DNA of 64,000 nucleotides, from positions 49,199,756 to 49,263,755 of the forward strand of contig CM055103.1 of NCBI GenBank assembly GCA_029204225.1, read 5' to 3'. A model generated the notes under the pieces. That model saw only the letters and a list, made by a program, of their open reading frames with translations. It searched no databases and had not been told where the DNA came from. Each line of letters opens with the position of its first letter. Positions within the stretch are counted from its first letter, which is position 1. Origin of the DNA: Diphasiastrum complanatum. Taxonomy: Eukaryota > Streptophyta > Lycopodiopsida > Lycopodiales > Lycopodiaceae. Shown piece by piece: positions 1 through 11,759 of this stretch. A program made the position numbers and the translations under genes.

Positions 1-338
1 ATGTTACAAAAGAATAAATGGAAAGAATGGAAAGTTTAGCAACGAAGTTTTGATGCTTTGAAACAAGTTATGGCTGACTTTGTCACAGTAGATATTGCTC
101 ACCCTTAGAAACCATTTGTCGTGGAAACGGATGCGAGTGATGTTGCCATTGGGGCAATTCTAATGCAAGAAGGTAGGGTTGTGGTCTTTGAGAGCAAGAA
201 GCTCAACCCTGCACAGAAGAATTATCCAGCTCACGAGGAGTTGTATGTCATATTCCACACTTTGAAGGCATGGAGGCATCATTTGTATGGTGCGAAATTC
301 TATGTGTACATAGAACATGACACTTTAAATATATTCTA
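1..338 (+). pseudogene. Ty3/gypsy RT/RNase H fragment (degenerate)
   Basis: Frame 1 reads as the junction between reverse transcriptase and RNase H of a Ty3/gypsy polyprotein. A linker with SFDALKQVMADF is followed by VETDASDVAIGAIL, which carries the first RNase H aspartate, then KKLNPAQKNYPAHEELYVI and WRHHLYGAKFYVYIEHDTL. In intact elements these are the substrate-strand and DH motifs. Two in-frame stops (at 37-39 and 106-108) precede the conserved block, another follows the IEHDTL motif, and the usual TDH is IEH. The fragment therefore cannot encode an enzyme. RT motifs, if present, lie before the window. After 338 the frame closes and I see no integrase. The resemblance is to a well-known family; only subfamily placement is uncertain. 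Confidence 0.8.
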
Positions 339-1428
339 ATGATTTCTAGGTTGGAGGTCATTTGGTTCTTATTTCTTATAGAGCTATCATTGCGAGAACT
401 TCCAAAGTCAACAAATCTTTCCTTTTTGAATTTTAAGATTCAAGAAAAAACACTTTCTTTATGTGTTAAAAAGTTGACTAATCGTCAACCTTGTGAGGGG
501 ACTAAAATTGAAATTTCCTAGAGTACAAGTATTTGAGAGTAGAATGTCTCAAAATTGTCATTCAAATACACTTTAGATAGGAAGCTTATTGGAGGGTGGA
601 AATTTTTTACGCATCTAAATGACAATTTTAAAAGCTTAGGAGACAAAAGAGGATTATGGACATTGCTTGTCTCCCTATGAGTGAGAGGAATAGCTAGAGG
701 AGCCCAACAAATGGATGTTAGATGAAATATACCTAATATTTGTGATAGGATAGTCATTTCAAAGGGATATTGTTGCAGATATTTCTATGATAGAAAACAA
801 TCCATCCAAGGCCAAGGTTCAATTTCCATAAACAAGAATACGGTCTAGAACAAATTTAGATTAAGGCAACAATTTTATCTTATCTATAACAGTCTGGCAG
901 TTCATTTGGAAAAGCATTATTTTCTTAAGCAACCTAGGAGATGAAAGAGATGTTTTTTGATATCATAAACATGTATTGTTGACATGAGGTTTGAACATTA
1001 AGTAAATATGATCTGTAGCATTTTTCACATTCATTCATTTTCACTCATCTTGATTGTGTTTATGTCCATATCATAGTTTTGAAGTTGGACAGTTTATGTT
1101 TGTTTCAACAACTACTGAGTTTATTACAATTATAGGGTTTAATCTGATGTTCTACTCGAAAGGAGTACATATGTTCTCACTATTAGTTCATAGTTGGACA
1201 TTTTATCCTCATCGAATGTGCCAGTTTTGGTAATAGATCATATCAATGTAGCTTGTTCTTCATTTTGTACTAGTTCTGGAAAAACCACATGAACTAAATA
1301 ATGGTAAAGACGATTAAGTTCTTAAATAATATTAGTTATGAGGATCTATTTTGTTTAACAAGAAATTCTTTGAAGATTCAACTACAGCATCATTATATCC
1401 TTATTGAAGTTGAAGGTTAAGTCCTTAT
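339..1428. other. No gene recognised
   Basis: This AT-rich stretch holds only short unsupported open frames on both strands. It probably contains decayed retrotransposon sequence downstream of the gypsy relic and the upstream region of the gene at 1441. A TGCAG before 1435 would be a valid 3' splice site if a 5' UTR intron exists. Confidence 0.4.
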
Positions 1429-1440
1429 ATGCAGGTCGTT

Positions 1441-4400
1441 ATGGAGGTACCCAAGACACCAAAAGCCTCTTCACCTTCCTTACCTCGGGCTGCTTCTAGC
1501 CTTAGTCAATACAAGTAATTTTAGTATCGAGATAATAAGGTTTTGTGGTGCATAGATTTTGCTTAGTGAATGATTTTGTAATACACATAGAACCTAGTTA
1601 AAAACAACTTCTCAAAAGTCATTAAATCAGTTTGCAAGATTGAATAGTCATTTGTGATATGTAAAGTGTTCTAAAGCGATAATGAATGGCTCAAGTTGAA
1701 TATATTGAAGTGATTATGATTTTGAAAGTTGTATTGCTTGTATTCTCCATCTTTGCTACTTAACATGGAGTCAGCCAATGCCTTGCATATGCATAGTTGT
1801 CATGCTAGTCGCAAGCCATAAGGTAAATCAAGACTTTTCAAGCGATGGTTTGAAGCTTCCAACCAATTATAAGGCCTTCAACTTGTAGATAGCCACAGAC
1901 CTTTATAAACTATTGTAGTTGTATAATATGCTTTGGATATGAACATGGTATTTGGGTAGAGGAAAACCCTTCCAAAAGTTAAACATTTCAAGAAGATTTG
2001 CCCTTAAATTTCTGAAGTGGGAGCTAAGAACATTACATAGAGCATCACAAAATAAATAACAATGGACACGTAATTGATCATCATAAAAAATTCTTCAACC
2101 AAGACTATTGCACAATAAATAATGAGTCAAAATATAGTCGATTGCAGCTTCTCCTACAAAAAGAAACTATTGTATGAGTGACCTGCAAAGACCTCAAGGA
2201 CATCAGAATAACCAATTGTCGAATGATTGGGAGTTATCCTACTCAATATTTAGGGAACCTTCTTGGAAAATATTATAATAGGTTCAAGACCAATGTGGGT
2301 CCCCATCCCACTTTGTTGAACTTGCGATGAGTATGATTTTTGCAACTTGTGACATATTTTGGCAACTGAGTTTCCCATCTCCCCCCCAACTGAGCGGCAG
2401 CCCTGAAACACAAAATTGGGCTTTTCAGTCGTCCTATTCCTCTTTTTCTATTTACTTTTTGCACTTCTCTATTATTTTTGTCTTATCTAGTTAGCAACCA
2501 CATTAGCAGGTTGACTCAAAGAACAATGAGACTACTGCACTCAATGCATACCTTCCCTTTTTATAACCCTCAACTCACACTTATCATCAATAGTTGATGT
2601 ATAGTTTATCATGATAAACATGGAAGATATGCAAGAAGGGTTAAGACAATCACCAGAGATTCCTAAGGGGAAAAAATATTGCACATTTCTCATATGCATA
2701 AAATTCGGCTTTTTCTTCCTTTTGCTCGTATATGCACCAGAAACAATAAGTATACTGAGCATTGCATGCTTAAGTCAACTGCAAATTTAACTTAACAGAC
2801 AAATGAACATTATATAGCATGAGCAAGTGTTCTTGTGTGCTGTGTTTTTGCATGTTACCAGTAACTAGTGGTAGACAGTGTAGAAAATCCATAGTTGGGT
2901 CTTCAGGCAATGCTTATTTATAAATTTTATGTATGTGTCTTTATATACTGCTTTTCATCATTCAGATATCGAAGTACATTATAATAAATATGTGCATAAA
3001 AAAAGTACTCTATGAATATATCATATAGAACCAAATACAATGTTACAGTTTAGTTAGTATGCAGTTGCATTGTCTTGTCATATGCCAATCTGTATCCATA
3101 CTATATATATTTCAAAATTGCAGATTTTTTTATATTCAAAGATTGATATGTAACTTCTCAATGAAATGCAAGGTTCTTAAATTTTAGATAGAATGATAGA
3201 CTTCCACTATCAACATGAACTTTTCCCCTTTTATTTTGCACTTTCTGAATTTACAGCTCTTTACAGTAAGTAGAATCTGGAAAATTCTGAATCACATGTA
3301 GAAATAGCTATTACTATTCTTGGAGAGAGAGCTGGAGAGTTTCGAAAGTTGATGAAAGCTTTCAGCTTTGTTGTCCTGGATACTGTAGTAATAGTCAGGA
3401 GCTGATTATCAGAGGAAACTAGACATTTGATATACCAGCTATAGAAGGTTTTTCCAGAGAAGCTAGATAATCTGTAGGTACTAAACATACCATTTACCTA
3501 GCAGCAAATATATCAGTGTACATCTGATTTCCTCGTTGCATTGACTTTACAAATCAAATAGTAATCGGGATATTGTTTGTGCTCACAAGTTAGGGTTTAT
3601 CTTACTGTTTGGGATGACTCTGGTAGGTCTAGCCATTTCCTTGCCAACTCTCTGAGCTGAAAGCTTTTTATAAGTGTTTATTTTTTATCTTTTATAACAA
3701 TTGTATCCTGTCACATTCTGAACTTTTAAGCTTCCTATCTCAATGAGGTTTGAATTCAAGGAAGGCAGCATGGATTTGATAGCATAAACTGAATGGCAGT
3801 GATTATGGTTTGAATGTTAGAAGATGTTAAATGTTGAACTAAAGAGTAGGATGTTATGTTGACAAACTTTTCATCCTTATCAATTTATCCCTCTACCAGA
3901 TCCTCAGCATTTCAGTACTTCATCTTTGAATGCTTATAAGACAATGGAAATTTTTGACATTGCTTCTCCAATTCAGTATGAAAGAAAGTAATCAGGATGT
4001 ACACAACCGGATAAATTGACCTTCCAGTCTTGTGCAGGCCTACAAAGCATGACCGGTGCAAACAGGAAATTCAGGAACGTGAGAAAGGCTGGTGGCACCC
4101 TCATCTGATTTCAAGCTCTTTGCCTTGGCTTGACCTAGGATGTGAATCTGTTCCTCCAGCTCTTCCTTCCACAGTAGAGAATATGCTTGACAAGGGAATG
4201 AGGAAAGTACAAAAGTGGGCTCCCAGGCCACATACAGCACCAGTATATCAAGTATCAAAGCAGCTAGTGATTGATGGACCTCAGCCTGAAATAACTAAGG
4301 CATCTACTTTGAATTTCCCCAAAAAAACTCAAGCGAAAACTCAGACAGATGATTTTGAAAATAATAGGATACAATCCATGAAATTCGGCATTCAGAGACA

Positions 4401-4884
4401 CAGAAGTGGGGAATCGGGCAGAAAATATTCTCAAAGAGGATGCTCTAAACAAGCTCATTTGCCCATTTCCTTATCTGGTGCCGCTACATCTAATATTAAT
4501 ATTCGGGCACATACGCAATATGATGCTCAAGTTCAATCTAAGAAGATGAAAACAGATAAAAATAAATACAGTTTAAAGTCACTAGTTAAAGAAGTTCAAA
4601 CTAGAGTGTATAAAAACTATATCCAAGATCTGGATTTTTCTGACAAAGAGCACCAGTTATGGGAGATGGGTACAAATGACACAGGCATGTTGAGAGGGGA
4701 CGTAAGCGATGGAAACCTGTACAACCACAGGTTTGAGACTTGGGCCCTCAAGGTTGTCAGGAGGGAGAAAAGACTTCGAGCATGTGAGCCATGTACTCAC
4801 GTTGGTGCCGAAAGCTTCACATCCAGCTTTTCATTAGACTTTGGGCTTTTACCAAAACATTCTCATGCTGAGGCAAGTTCCTGA
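1441..4884 (+). CDS. Unrecognised two-exon gene (about 308 aa), hypothetical protein
   Basis: Predicted exon 1 is 1441-1514, beginning MEVPKTPKASSPSLPR. It ends two bases into a codon at a GTAATT donor. Predicted exon 2 is 4038-4884, after a pyrimidine-poor TTGTGCAG acceptor. Joining them completes an AAG codon and keeps a 282-codon frame open to the TGA at 4882. The product is basic and polar, with a serine/proline-rich start, a GWWHPHLISSSLPWLDLG segment, a lysine-rich middle (VQSKKMKTDKNKYSLKSLV) and a charged RREKRLRACEPC stretch near the end. I see no signal peptide, membrane segment or catalytic motif and recognise no family. The first intron would be about 2.5 kb, so further small exons could lie in it. 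ATG at 1429 is an alternative start in the same frame. Codon usage and frame length make exon 2 likely real; the link to exon 1 rests on phase only. Confidence 0.5.
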
Positions 4885-6247
4885 AAAACCATCGAGCGTT
4901 TGTATTTCTCCAAAACCTCATTTACATACAATCATCCTACCAGTGACATATCATGTTTGCAAAGAAATCAGAAGCTTCTTGTTCACTTGAAAACCCACGT
5001 TATCATACAGAACATCTGATACGTTTTTGCTTATCATGTATTTTTACTCCAACTTAATTTATCGAAATTACTACGTCTGTGATGAGCTCCAAATTTTATA
5101 AGCTGTCAGTTGTGTATTTTGCCATTAGCCTTCACAAGGTTGTATCAAAACTTCTCAAACGTGAAGGATCGATCATGATATATCATAAACATCAAGTCAT
5201 AGTAAGCTACGATTAAACATGATCTATAGACCATGCTCCAGGAGCAGTTCATGCTCGCACATGAATGAGAAGAAGATTATAACTAAGCTTTATCCAATAG
5301 AAAAGTCTTTCCATACCTATGCATGAATGAGGAACAACAAAGTTTTACCCAGAAGGGCCTATACCTGCACTTCAATAAGACTATGGATATCAAATCCACT
5401 CATTACTGACCACAAGTTATCTCATTACATTCTTTTCCTCTTCAAGCTACTCCAATGTGATGAGGCTTTACCAATACATGTGTTCGAGTACTTTAAGAGA
5501 TTGTTTGAAGCCCTCTTGCAATATTTTTAGGACTGTAACGATGAGAGTTTCTAGCCATCACCACCTCTTTCCATATGTCAATGGCTCACAAATAGTAAGG
5601 CAGACTTAGAAAGTCTTTTTATAACAGCCAAAAGAAATCATCAGTGTTCTTTCAAGTGAAAGTTGTTACATGAGCTTTAATTCAAATTCGACATAATTCT
5701 TCCTAGAAACTTTGCTGTCATGTATTGACGGGTTTAATTTGTGTTGTTCGCTTTCATCCTTGTAATTATTTTGTTATCAACCAGATGTATATTCTTTCAA
5801 GATGCATTCTTACTCATTTTGAGTATGCACACTTGAATATACTATTCTTTTATATCAAAAAACATCAATGATCTTTTTTCCTTGCTATTCATATGTATCA
5901 AGCACTTGCATGAAAATAGATGTTTTCTAGAATGTGGCTGGACAAAATAGTTGGTGAGTACATGAAGTGAAAATGACCTTTACTTTTTGATGAGGGTTGA
6001 TTTCAAACTTGTTTTACACCTTTCATGTTGCATTATAGTTTTTGAGTAGTTTTATGCTATTATGCAACATTGAGTGATTCATAGAAGCCTAACCATACTC
6101 CACATTGTTGGCCACAATAATGAGTTTTTGTTTGGGTTACGTTCTCAACTTCAAAGGTACTATAACAGGGATATTAGGATAAGACATGAGCATTGTTCAA
6201 AGCCATGCACTACAAATAAATGATTTTGTTTATCTTTTGACTAGCAG
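4885..6247. other. No gene recognised; probable 3' UTR then intergenic or intronic DNA
   Basis: The first few hundred bases may be the 3' UTR of the preceding gene. No long frame or family match is visible. The stretch just before 6248 ends in CTAGCAG, which serves as the acceptor for the next exon, so upstream exons of the cyclic-nucleotide-binding gene may lie here but I could not locate them. Confidence 0.4.
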
Positions 6248-6595
6248 GAAACTAGGGTATTGGACATTGGGGCATTACATGCTGGTGAATTTTTTGGAGA
6301 GGTAAACATGCTCATACTTTTTGTTGCTATAGGAATACAGATCCTAGGATATGTTGGGACACTTTGACTCTTTTGAAGAACTAGACCACACTCATTGGTG
6401 TTATCTTGAAGCTTATGTCAGTATATCTAAAATGGGTTGTCTTTGGAATGGTTGGCATTATAGGTTGCTCTTTTGAACAGGTCTACAAGGGTAGCAAGTG
6501 TGCTAACAGTTACTGCAGTTGATGTTCTTGTGCTCAACAAGTGGGACTTTTATAGACGGCTCGATAAAGATATCATTGAATGCCTTTCTGCGAAT
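6248..6595 (+). CDS. Partial gene: two exons of a cyclic-nucleotide-binding (CNBD) domain
   Basis: Exon A (6248-6301) reads ETRVLDIGALHAGEFFGE and ends at a GTAAAC donor in phase 0. Exon B (6464-6595) follows a TTATAG acceptor and reads VALLNRSTRVASVLTV, then AVDVLVLNKWDFYRRLDKD. Joined, they give the hallmark of the CNBD beta-roll: G-E-FFGE-V-ALL, the phosphate-binding cassette, in which the normal R-T/V-A-S-V block follows, and the beta-strand with VLVLNKWDF that leads into the C helix. In HCN/EAG-type and CNG channels and in PKA regulatory domains this module binds cAMP or cGMP. The residue pattern looks most like the channel class, but no membrane segments are visible nearby. The N-terminal half of the domain and the C helix are missing, so this is either part of a large-intron gene or a relic. 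Exon B could read on to a TAG at 6632 if the weak GTACAT donor is unused. Confidence 0.6.
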
Positions 6596-6984
6596 GTACA
6601 TTTCAAATTTTCTCCCCAATTCCAACTATAGAATGAATGCATCCAAACAAAATACATCCTATTGCGAAATGCTATAACTGATGACTTGCTAGCATCCATT
6701 TTTCAAAACATGTAGTAACTTTTTGTCTAGAAAACTTGAATTTATAAGCTATAGTAATAGTTCTCTCTTCAACATCAAATATAGATGATTTATTTAGCCA
6801 AGCCAACCTAAAGGGGTCAAAAGATGTTGAAATTATGGTATCTATAATAGTAGACGTAAAAAAGGAAAGGCACCCTATTTGAGGTTATAGTACATACCTA
6901 TTGCAGCGATCAAGCTGCTCACCTAACGTCCAGGTAAGGCAAACAAACCTCCAGGAGGCCTCCCTCTCTGCAGTATCATTGTAG
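6596..6984. other. No gene recognised
   Basis: Short AT-rich spacer between the CNBD exons and the 3' end of the minus-strand hAT relic. A later CNBD exon or the hAT terminus would be expected here, but neither is visible. Confidence 0.35.
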
Positions 6985-9217
6985 CATTTGTGCATCGCTG
7001 GACACATAGACCACCCGCCTGCACTGTTCAATTGATAGCCGGTCCCTCTTCTTCATGTGTTGCATGGACCAGCTGCTCTAGTTCTGCTCACAAGCAGAAG
7101 CTAAACAGTCCTGTAACAACACTCTCTCCACCAACTGCTGGAGCTTTGGCATGGAGCCGCCCTAACAACCCAACCATGTCACCTGTGACGCAGTTGGTCC
7201 TCCCTCCGTTGGCACCACTCAATGGCGAAGTGCCCGATCCCTCTCTCGAACTTCAGCAAGTTTGCCTCGATGATGCTTAGGCGCTCACCTGCTGGCAAGA
7301 GAAGCATTTCATAGGCGCTCACCTGCTGGCAAAAGAAGCATTTCATGTGTCAATGTCTATACAAGCAAGATCGTACGAGGCTAAACCATGAAAACACTCT
7401 GAAGTTAAATTGAAAATTGGTATGTAATACCTGGCCCTAGATAGAATCGCTCTGTATACTCCAGCCCTCTTCGGTGGAGCTCCGGGTTGTCCTCTCGTCT
7501 AGTGGCACGCCACAAGGGGTGCAATATTTGGGCTATCGTGTGGTTGGGCCTGTGAAAATAGTCCCACCTCTAATGCCAAATCTAGTAGCTCCTGTCGCTT
7601 GAAACATGCAACAACATGAGACACATTACAATCACTAGTCGATTCTCATGCAAAGTTACAAGATGAAATGGATTCTGGAAACACAGCACAAATAATTGAA
7701 CCTCGCCTCATCCAAGTGGGATCTGGTCAATGCCTCTCCAATGTGATCCATAAACTTGTGTATGAGACCGAGAGTGCACCCCTGTCGGTCTACTAGGCAC
7801 AACACACAAAAAAGAGGCCTCATCACCTCAAGAAGCTCTGGCGCACGTGTCCAAAATTCATCTCCAAACACAGTTGTCTGGAAATGAGGGCATCCTCACT
7901 ACGGCCTCTGAACTCATCGAATCCAGGGCTGGCCACCATCCTTCGTAAGTGGTCTCGCAGAACCATCAAACGCTCGAGAACTATGAAGTAGTAGCCTAAC
8001 CGTATGGGTGCCGGCTTCTTGAGATCCAGGGGAGAGAAGTTGCGAAATAAGGCCAACATGCGCTTCTTCCTAGTAACGAAGTTGACCACACTCATGGCTT
8101 GAGCAACAATTTGCAAGAAAAACACCCAACAGAAAGTTGTTACGGGTCGAGCAAAGCAAAGGAATGACAGCAACAAAACTAGCACAAAAGATAGGAAAGA
8201 AGGTGAAGAAGGAATACCTCATGGATCCACGGAAGTGTGCACATGTCGTGGATCAGCAAACCAATAGAATGTGTAGCACATGGTGTCCACACAATGGAGG
8301 GGTGCTCGCGCATCAACTCTCCCATCTGCTTGCAATTCGTGGCATTGTCTGAGAAAACTTGAACCCAATCTCCTGGATGGCAGAGTTCACTACATCATAG
8401 ATGAACTCTATAGTGATGGCTCCACCACCACGTGTGGCATCCACTCGTAAAAACATAGTGCCCAGCAGATAGGAGACCATGGTGTTCACGATGGATTTGT
8501 GACGAACTTTAGTCCATCCGTTGGACAATATGGAGCCCTGGTAATTGCAAAACAAATTCCATTAGATGTAAGTTAGACACACTTGCCATATCAAGCATGT
8601 ATAGCTTGTATAGACATGCTAAGAAGATGCAACAAATGCGAAAGAAACTTGCGATATGAAAATGACAAAAGTTAAAAGTTCTTATGTCTGCCATGCCGCT
8701 TGAATAGGGCTCAGCTCTCATGTGATGGACTCCTCCTGACATAGGAGATGCGTGCATATCGACTCTCTCCTAGGAGGTGCCCATGAGGAATCGATTGATG
8801 TCGGCTGACACATCATCTCTCTGAAGACATGGGTGTCAGCAATGGCGAATGGAATGGTAGCATCGTAAAAAAACTGGGCCACCGATCTCGTGCTAACCTT
8901 GTGCTGGCACCTTTGCCACCCTCTATCCAGTGTAGTTTGTTGTGCTCTCGACCTAACATGTTTCTTTTGTGAGTGTGTAGGCTCCTGGGGTCTAACATGC
9001 CCTATGGTGGTATGAGATGGGCCAATAGGGGTGCATCTGATGATGGCTTGGCAGATGATATGTCTCTCTCCCCACCCGCACTAGGATCTGCATCTGGAGG
9101 TGTGACACTAGAAACTGATGATGCTGATGGTCGTGAAGGCTCTGATGGAGTGGCAGAAGGCCTAGGTGCCCTTGCACATGTGCCAGGAACCAAGTGATTG
9201 TCATGGATAGGTGCCAC
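6985..9217 (-). pseudogene. hAT transposase relic (DUF659 type), minus strand
   Basis: Reading the minus strand from 9217 down, pieces of a plant DUF659/hAT transposase appear in the correct order. A Pro/Ser-rich N-terminus (9217-9002) is followed by a frameshifted block with FFYDATIPFAIADTHVFRE (around 8900-8820). Next come the SNGWT catalytic region with VNTMVSYLLGTMFL (8555-8380), then FSDNATNCKQMGELM and VWTPCATHSIGLLIHDM (8350-8215), FVTRKKRMLALFRNFSPLD and FIVLERLMVLRDHLRRM (8100-7900), FGDEFW (7870), HRPNHTIAQILHPLWRATRRE (around 7570-7510), and the hAT dimerisation motifs KLQQLVERVLLQDCLASACE with SIEQCRRVVYV (about 7180-6990). The first catalytic D of the usual DGWT is N. Several frameshifts and stops separate the blocks. 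It is clearly a different family from the complete hAT at 11353. Terminal repeats were not found. Confidence 0.78.
7278..7345. repeat. 34-bp tandem duplication
   Basis: A 34-bp unit beginning TAGGCGCTCACCTGCTGGCA is present twice in tandem (7278-7311 and 7312-7345) with a single G-to-A difference. It lies inside the hAT relic between its C-terminal blocks and is probably a replication-slippage duplication. Confidence 0.9.
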
Positions 9218-9220
9218 TCT

Positions 9221-10021
9221 GTGGCTAGGCCCTGTAACTGTATCGCCTCTGTGGCTAGGCCCTACACTCGGGATATGTGAGCTTTGTCCTCGTTGTCGAA
9301 AAGAGCTCTATGATGGTTTCAATGGCTTGGCTAGCTGACCCATCATGGCTTTATGTCTCTCGCAGCCTCCCTACCTTAGCATCTGTAATGGCGTTGCACA
9401 TTGAGATATCCATGCCCTGCCCATTTGGCCTGGTCAATCTCAATAATTAGGCCTTGACCCTGGTGAGTGACCCAGTGATCTCAAAACCGCAATGATAGCA
9501 TCTCCATCTGCGAGCACCTAAACCAGGGGACGTAGCCACATCCCCCTATATAAGGTCAACCTTTGCCCACATGCCCCTACCAACAGTCAACATGGTGTCG
9601 ATGTGACCTATCAACTATAGTCGCTACAATTGCTCAAAGTTCTGCAAAACATACACAAAGCATGCAAAGATTCAATATGTTGCACAATGGATTCAGCTCA
9701 TTTCACAAATTAGGGCTAAACTAATGCGAAAAAGCGAGCATGACACATAAGACATGCTAAATCGTGTCGTATGGGATCTGGGTGATGGCCAATGATTTGG
9801 ACGGCCAATGGTTTAGGAGGAAAGTCAATGGTCGTTGACGGATGGCAGACAAAGTCAATGCGGCCACATCTTTACACTGGCCAATATTGGTTACGGACAA
9901 TATTGAGTTTCGACCAATAGTCTATGTGTCGGCCGATTCACATGGGTCGGGAGGGGGAATCACATGTTGGGGGTGGAGTATGGGTGTGCATTATCGCTCT
10001 CACACTTCACACACCTGCCCG

Positions 10022-10084
<63 letters not shown>

Positions 10085-11109
10085 AAATAAATTTGACATA
10101 GGGGAGTGCCCGACCTTAGGTTCAACAGTTGTCTAATTAATCAGCTTAGAAAAGAGTGGGTTCAACACCAAATTTTAGGATATGTAAGGCTTAGGTAGTG
10201 CGATGGGAAATTCTTTAGGCAATAAGGCCACTTGGACTTCTAGATGCTTGGTAATGATAGAGCAAAGCAAGTTTTGAAATTTTATTGTATCGAATTTGTT
10301 TTTTTTTAGACAAACTATTATTGAATTTGTAAAGTTTTTCAAACACATTTCGAAAACCGTCTTTTGTTTTGAGAATGTAGTACTCACCCCCACTTTAGAT
10401 CATTGGACTACTTCTATTTATTTTCTGTGAGCATCAAAGAAGAAGTGTTGAATTGAAATTCTATCCTGTCAAAATGTCCTAATTTTAGACAAAACTGTTA
10501 CCTAATCTCGAAAGTTTTAGTAAATTTTAAAAATTTTGGCACTCCATATTTGAGCTAATTTTCATGCAACCCCAAGTATAATCTAAAGTCCGCGTGGGTA
10601 CCAGAATACCAGTGCTCGGGAAGATCAGCGAAGTATAGGAATGGAATCGGAATAAATTCTCAAAAATAGGTATCATAAAATCTTTGACAATTCCTTACGT
10701 AAGCATATATATATACTTTTATGAGTAGTAAGTAGTGTTCAAAAAACCGAGACGCTTCAAAAAATATAGGTCTTTTGGCGATACTTAAAAGATGTTCTAG
10801 AGCTTGATGCTTAGTGGTGCATAGCACATTGTGCACTTGGTACGTGTTGTCCTGGCATGTAATTACGCAGCCCACAAAACTAGAAGAAAAAAATAAGTGA
10901 CAGCACCAATGAGCATGTAAGTACGCGGCCCACAAAACCAAAAGAAAAAAATAAGTGACAACAGCAAAGATTTACTCAGGGTTTCGAGCTATTTTCTATA
11001 TATTCACATAATTTTGGCTTGGTGCAGAAAATCAAGTTTTGAAGTTGCGTTGGTGCGCTGATTCATATCACGTCTCTATCTATCATGTTGAGGAAGCTGC
11101 TATAGCTGC

Positions 11110-11142
<33 letters not shown>

Positions 11143-11217
11143 CTTTGGAAATTGTATCCACCATGCCTACCGATTCTGTCAGTGCCGCCACAGGTCGTTG
11201 CTTCGTCCTTGGCTACT
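9221..11217. other. Spacer with microsatellites, no gene recognised
   Basis: This stretch includes a pure GA tract at 10025-10075, another at 11111-11140, and a 58-bp tandem duplication at 10855-10970. Open frames across the GA tracts encode only Arg-Glu repeats and are artefacts. The 5' end of the LINE should lie near 11000-11200 but has no visible boundary. Confidence 0.5.
10855..10970. repeat. 58-bp imperfect tandem duplication
   Basis: Two adjacent units start with GCATGTAA and share a CGCAGCCCACAAAAC-type core followed by an A-rich tract and AATAAGTGACA. Unit 1 is 10855-10912 and unit 2 is 10913-10970. They differ at a handful of positions. Confidence 0.85.
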
Positions 11218-11352
11218 ATGGGAGACACATGCCACACCTACACGCGGCACACCACTCCCGAGAACATCTCCTTGCTGAATGAGTACATTTCTAAGCAATT
11301 TGCCGCTTTTCTTTCACAACTCAATGAACTTCGTGCAGATCTGCTTACTAAG
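11218..11352 (+). pseudogene. LINE ORF1, 5' portion
   Basis: The frame starts at ATG 11218 (MGDTCHTYTRHTTPENISLL) and runs into ISKQFAAFLSQLNELRADLL, an amphipathic helix consistent with the coiled coil of LINE ORF1 proteins. It ends at the hAT insertion; the last codons (CTT ACT AAG) are inside the target-site duplication. The frame resumes at 16433 without a shift. Confidence 0.7.
11345..11352. repeat. Target-site duplication of the hAT element, left copy (TTACTAAG)
   Basis: The 8 bp TTACTAAG directly precede the CAGTGTTTC end of the hAT. The identical octamer follows the right end at 16425-16432. Eight-base duplications are diagnostic of hAT transposition. Confidence 0.97.
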
Positions 11353-11536
11353 CAGTGTTTCATCGAAACGCGGTTCGAACGCTGAAACGGGTTCGAAACA
11401 GAACGTATGAAACGACCCCGTTTCGAAACGGCGTTTCGTTGTTTGAAACGACTGTTGAAAAAACGCAATTTTTTTTGCGAAACAGCAGGGGCCCGAGAGG
11501 TGGGTGTTTTCACTTTTTGGCACATTAGAAAAACCC

Positions 11537-11538
<2 letters not shown>

Positions 11539-11613
<75 letters not shown>

Positions 11614-11720
11614 AGTGTGTGTGTGTGTGTGAAAGAGAGGGAGTGTTTGTGTGTTTGTGTGTGTGTGATGTGTGTGTGAAAGAGAGGGAGTGTTTGTGTG
11701 TTTGTGTGTGTGTGTGCACT
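11539..11720. repeat. GA tract followed by GT-rich repeats inside the hAT left end
   Basis: A pure GA run covers 11539-11610. It is followed by a GT-rich stretch in which a block with GAAAGAGAGGGAGTGTTTGT is repeated. Frames through it encode Arg-Glu or Ser-Leu repeats only. Confidence 0.9.
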
Positions 11721-11759
11721 GTGAAGTAGAGGGAGGGAGTGTGTGACATGTGTGTGAAC

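Noticed and set aside
4040-4258. Minus-strand frames under the gene at 1441-4884
   Set aside because: They are shadows of the longer plus-strand exon and show no conserved features.
6990-7280. 96-codon plus-strand frame
   Set aside because: It is the antisense of the hAT dimerisation region read on the minus strand.
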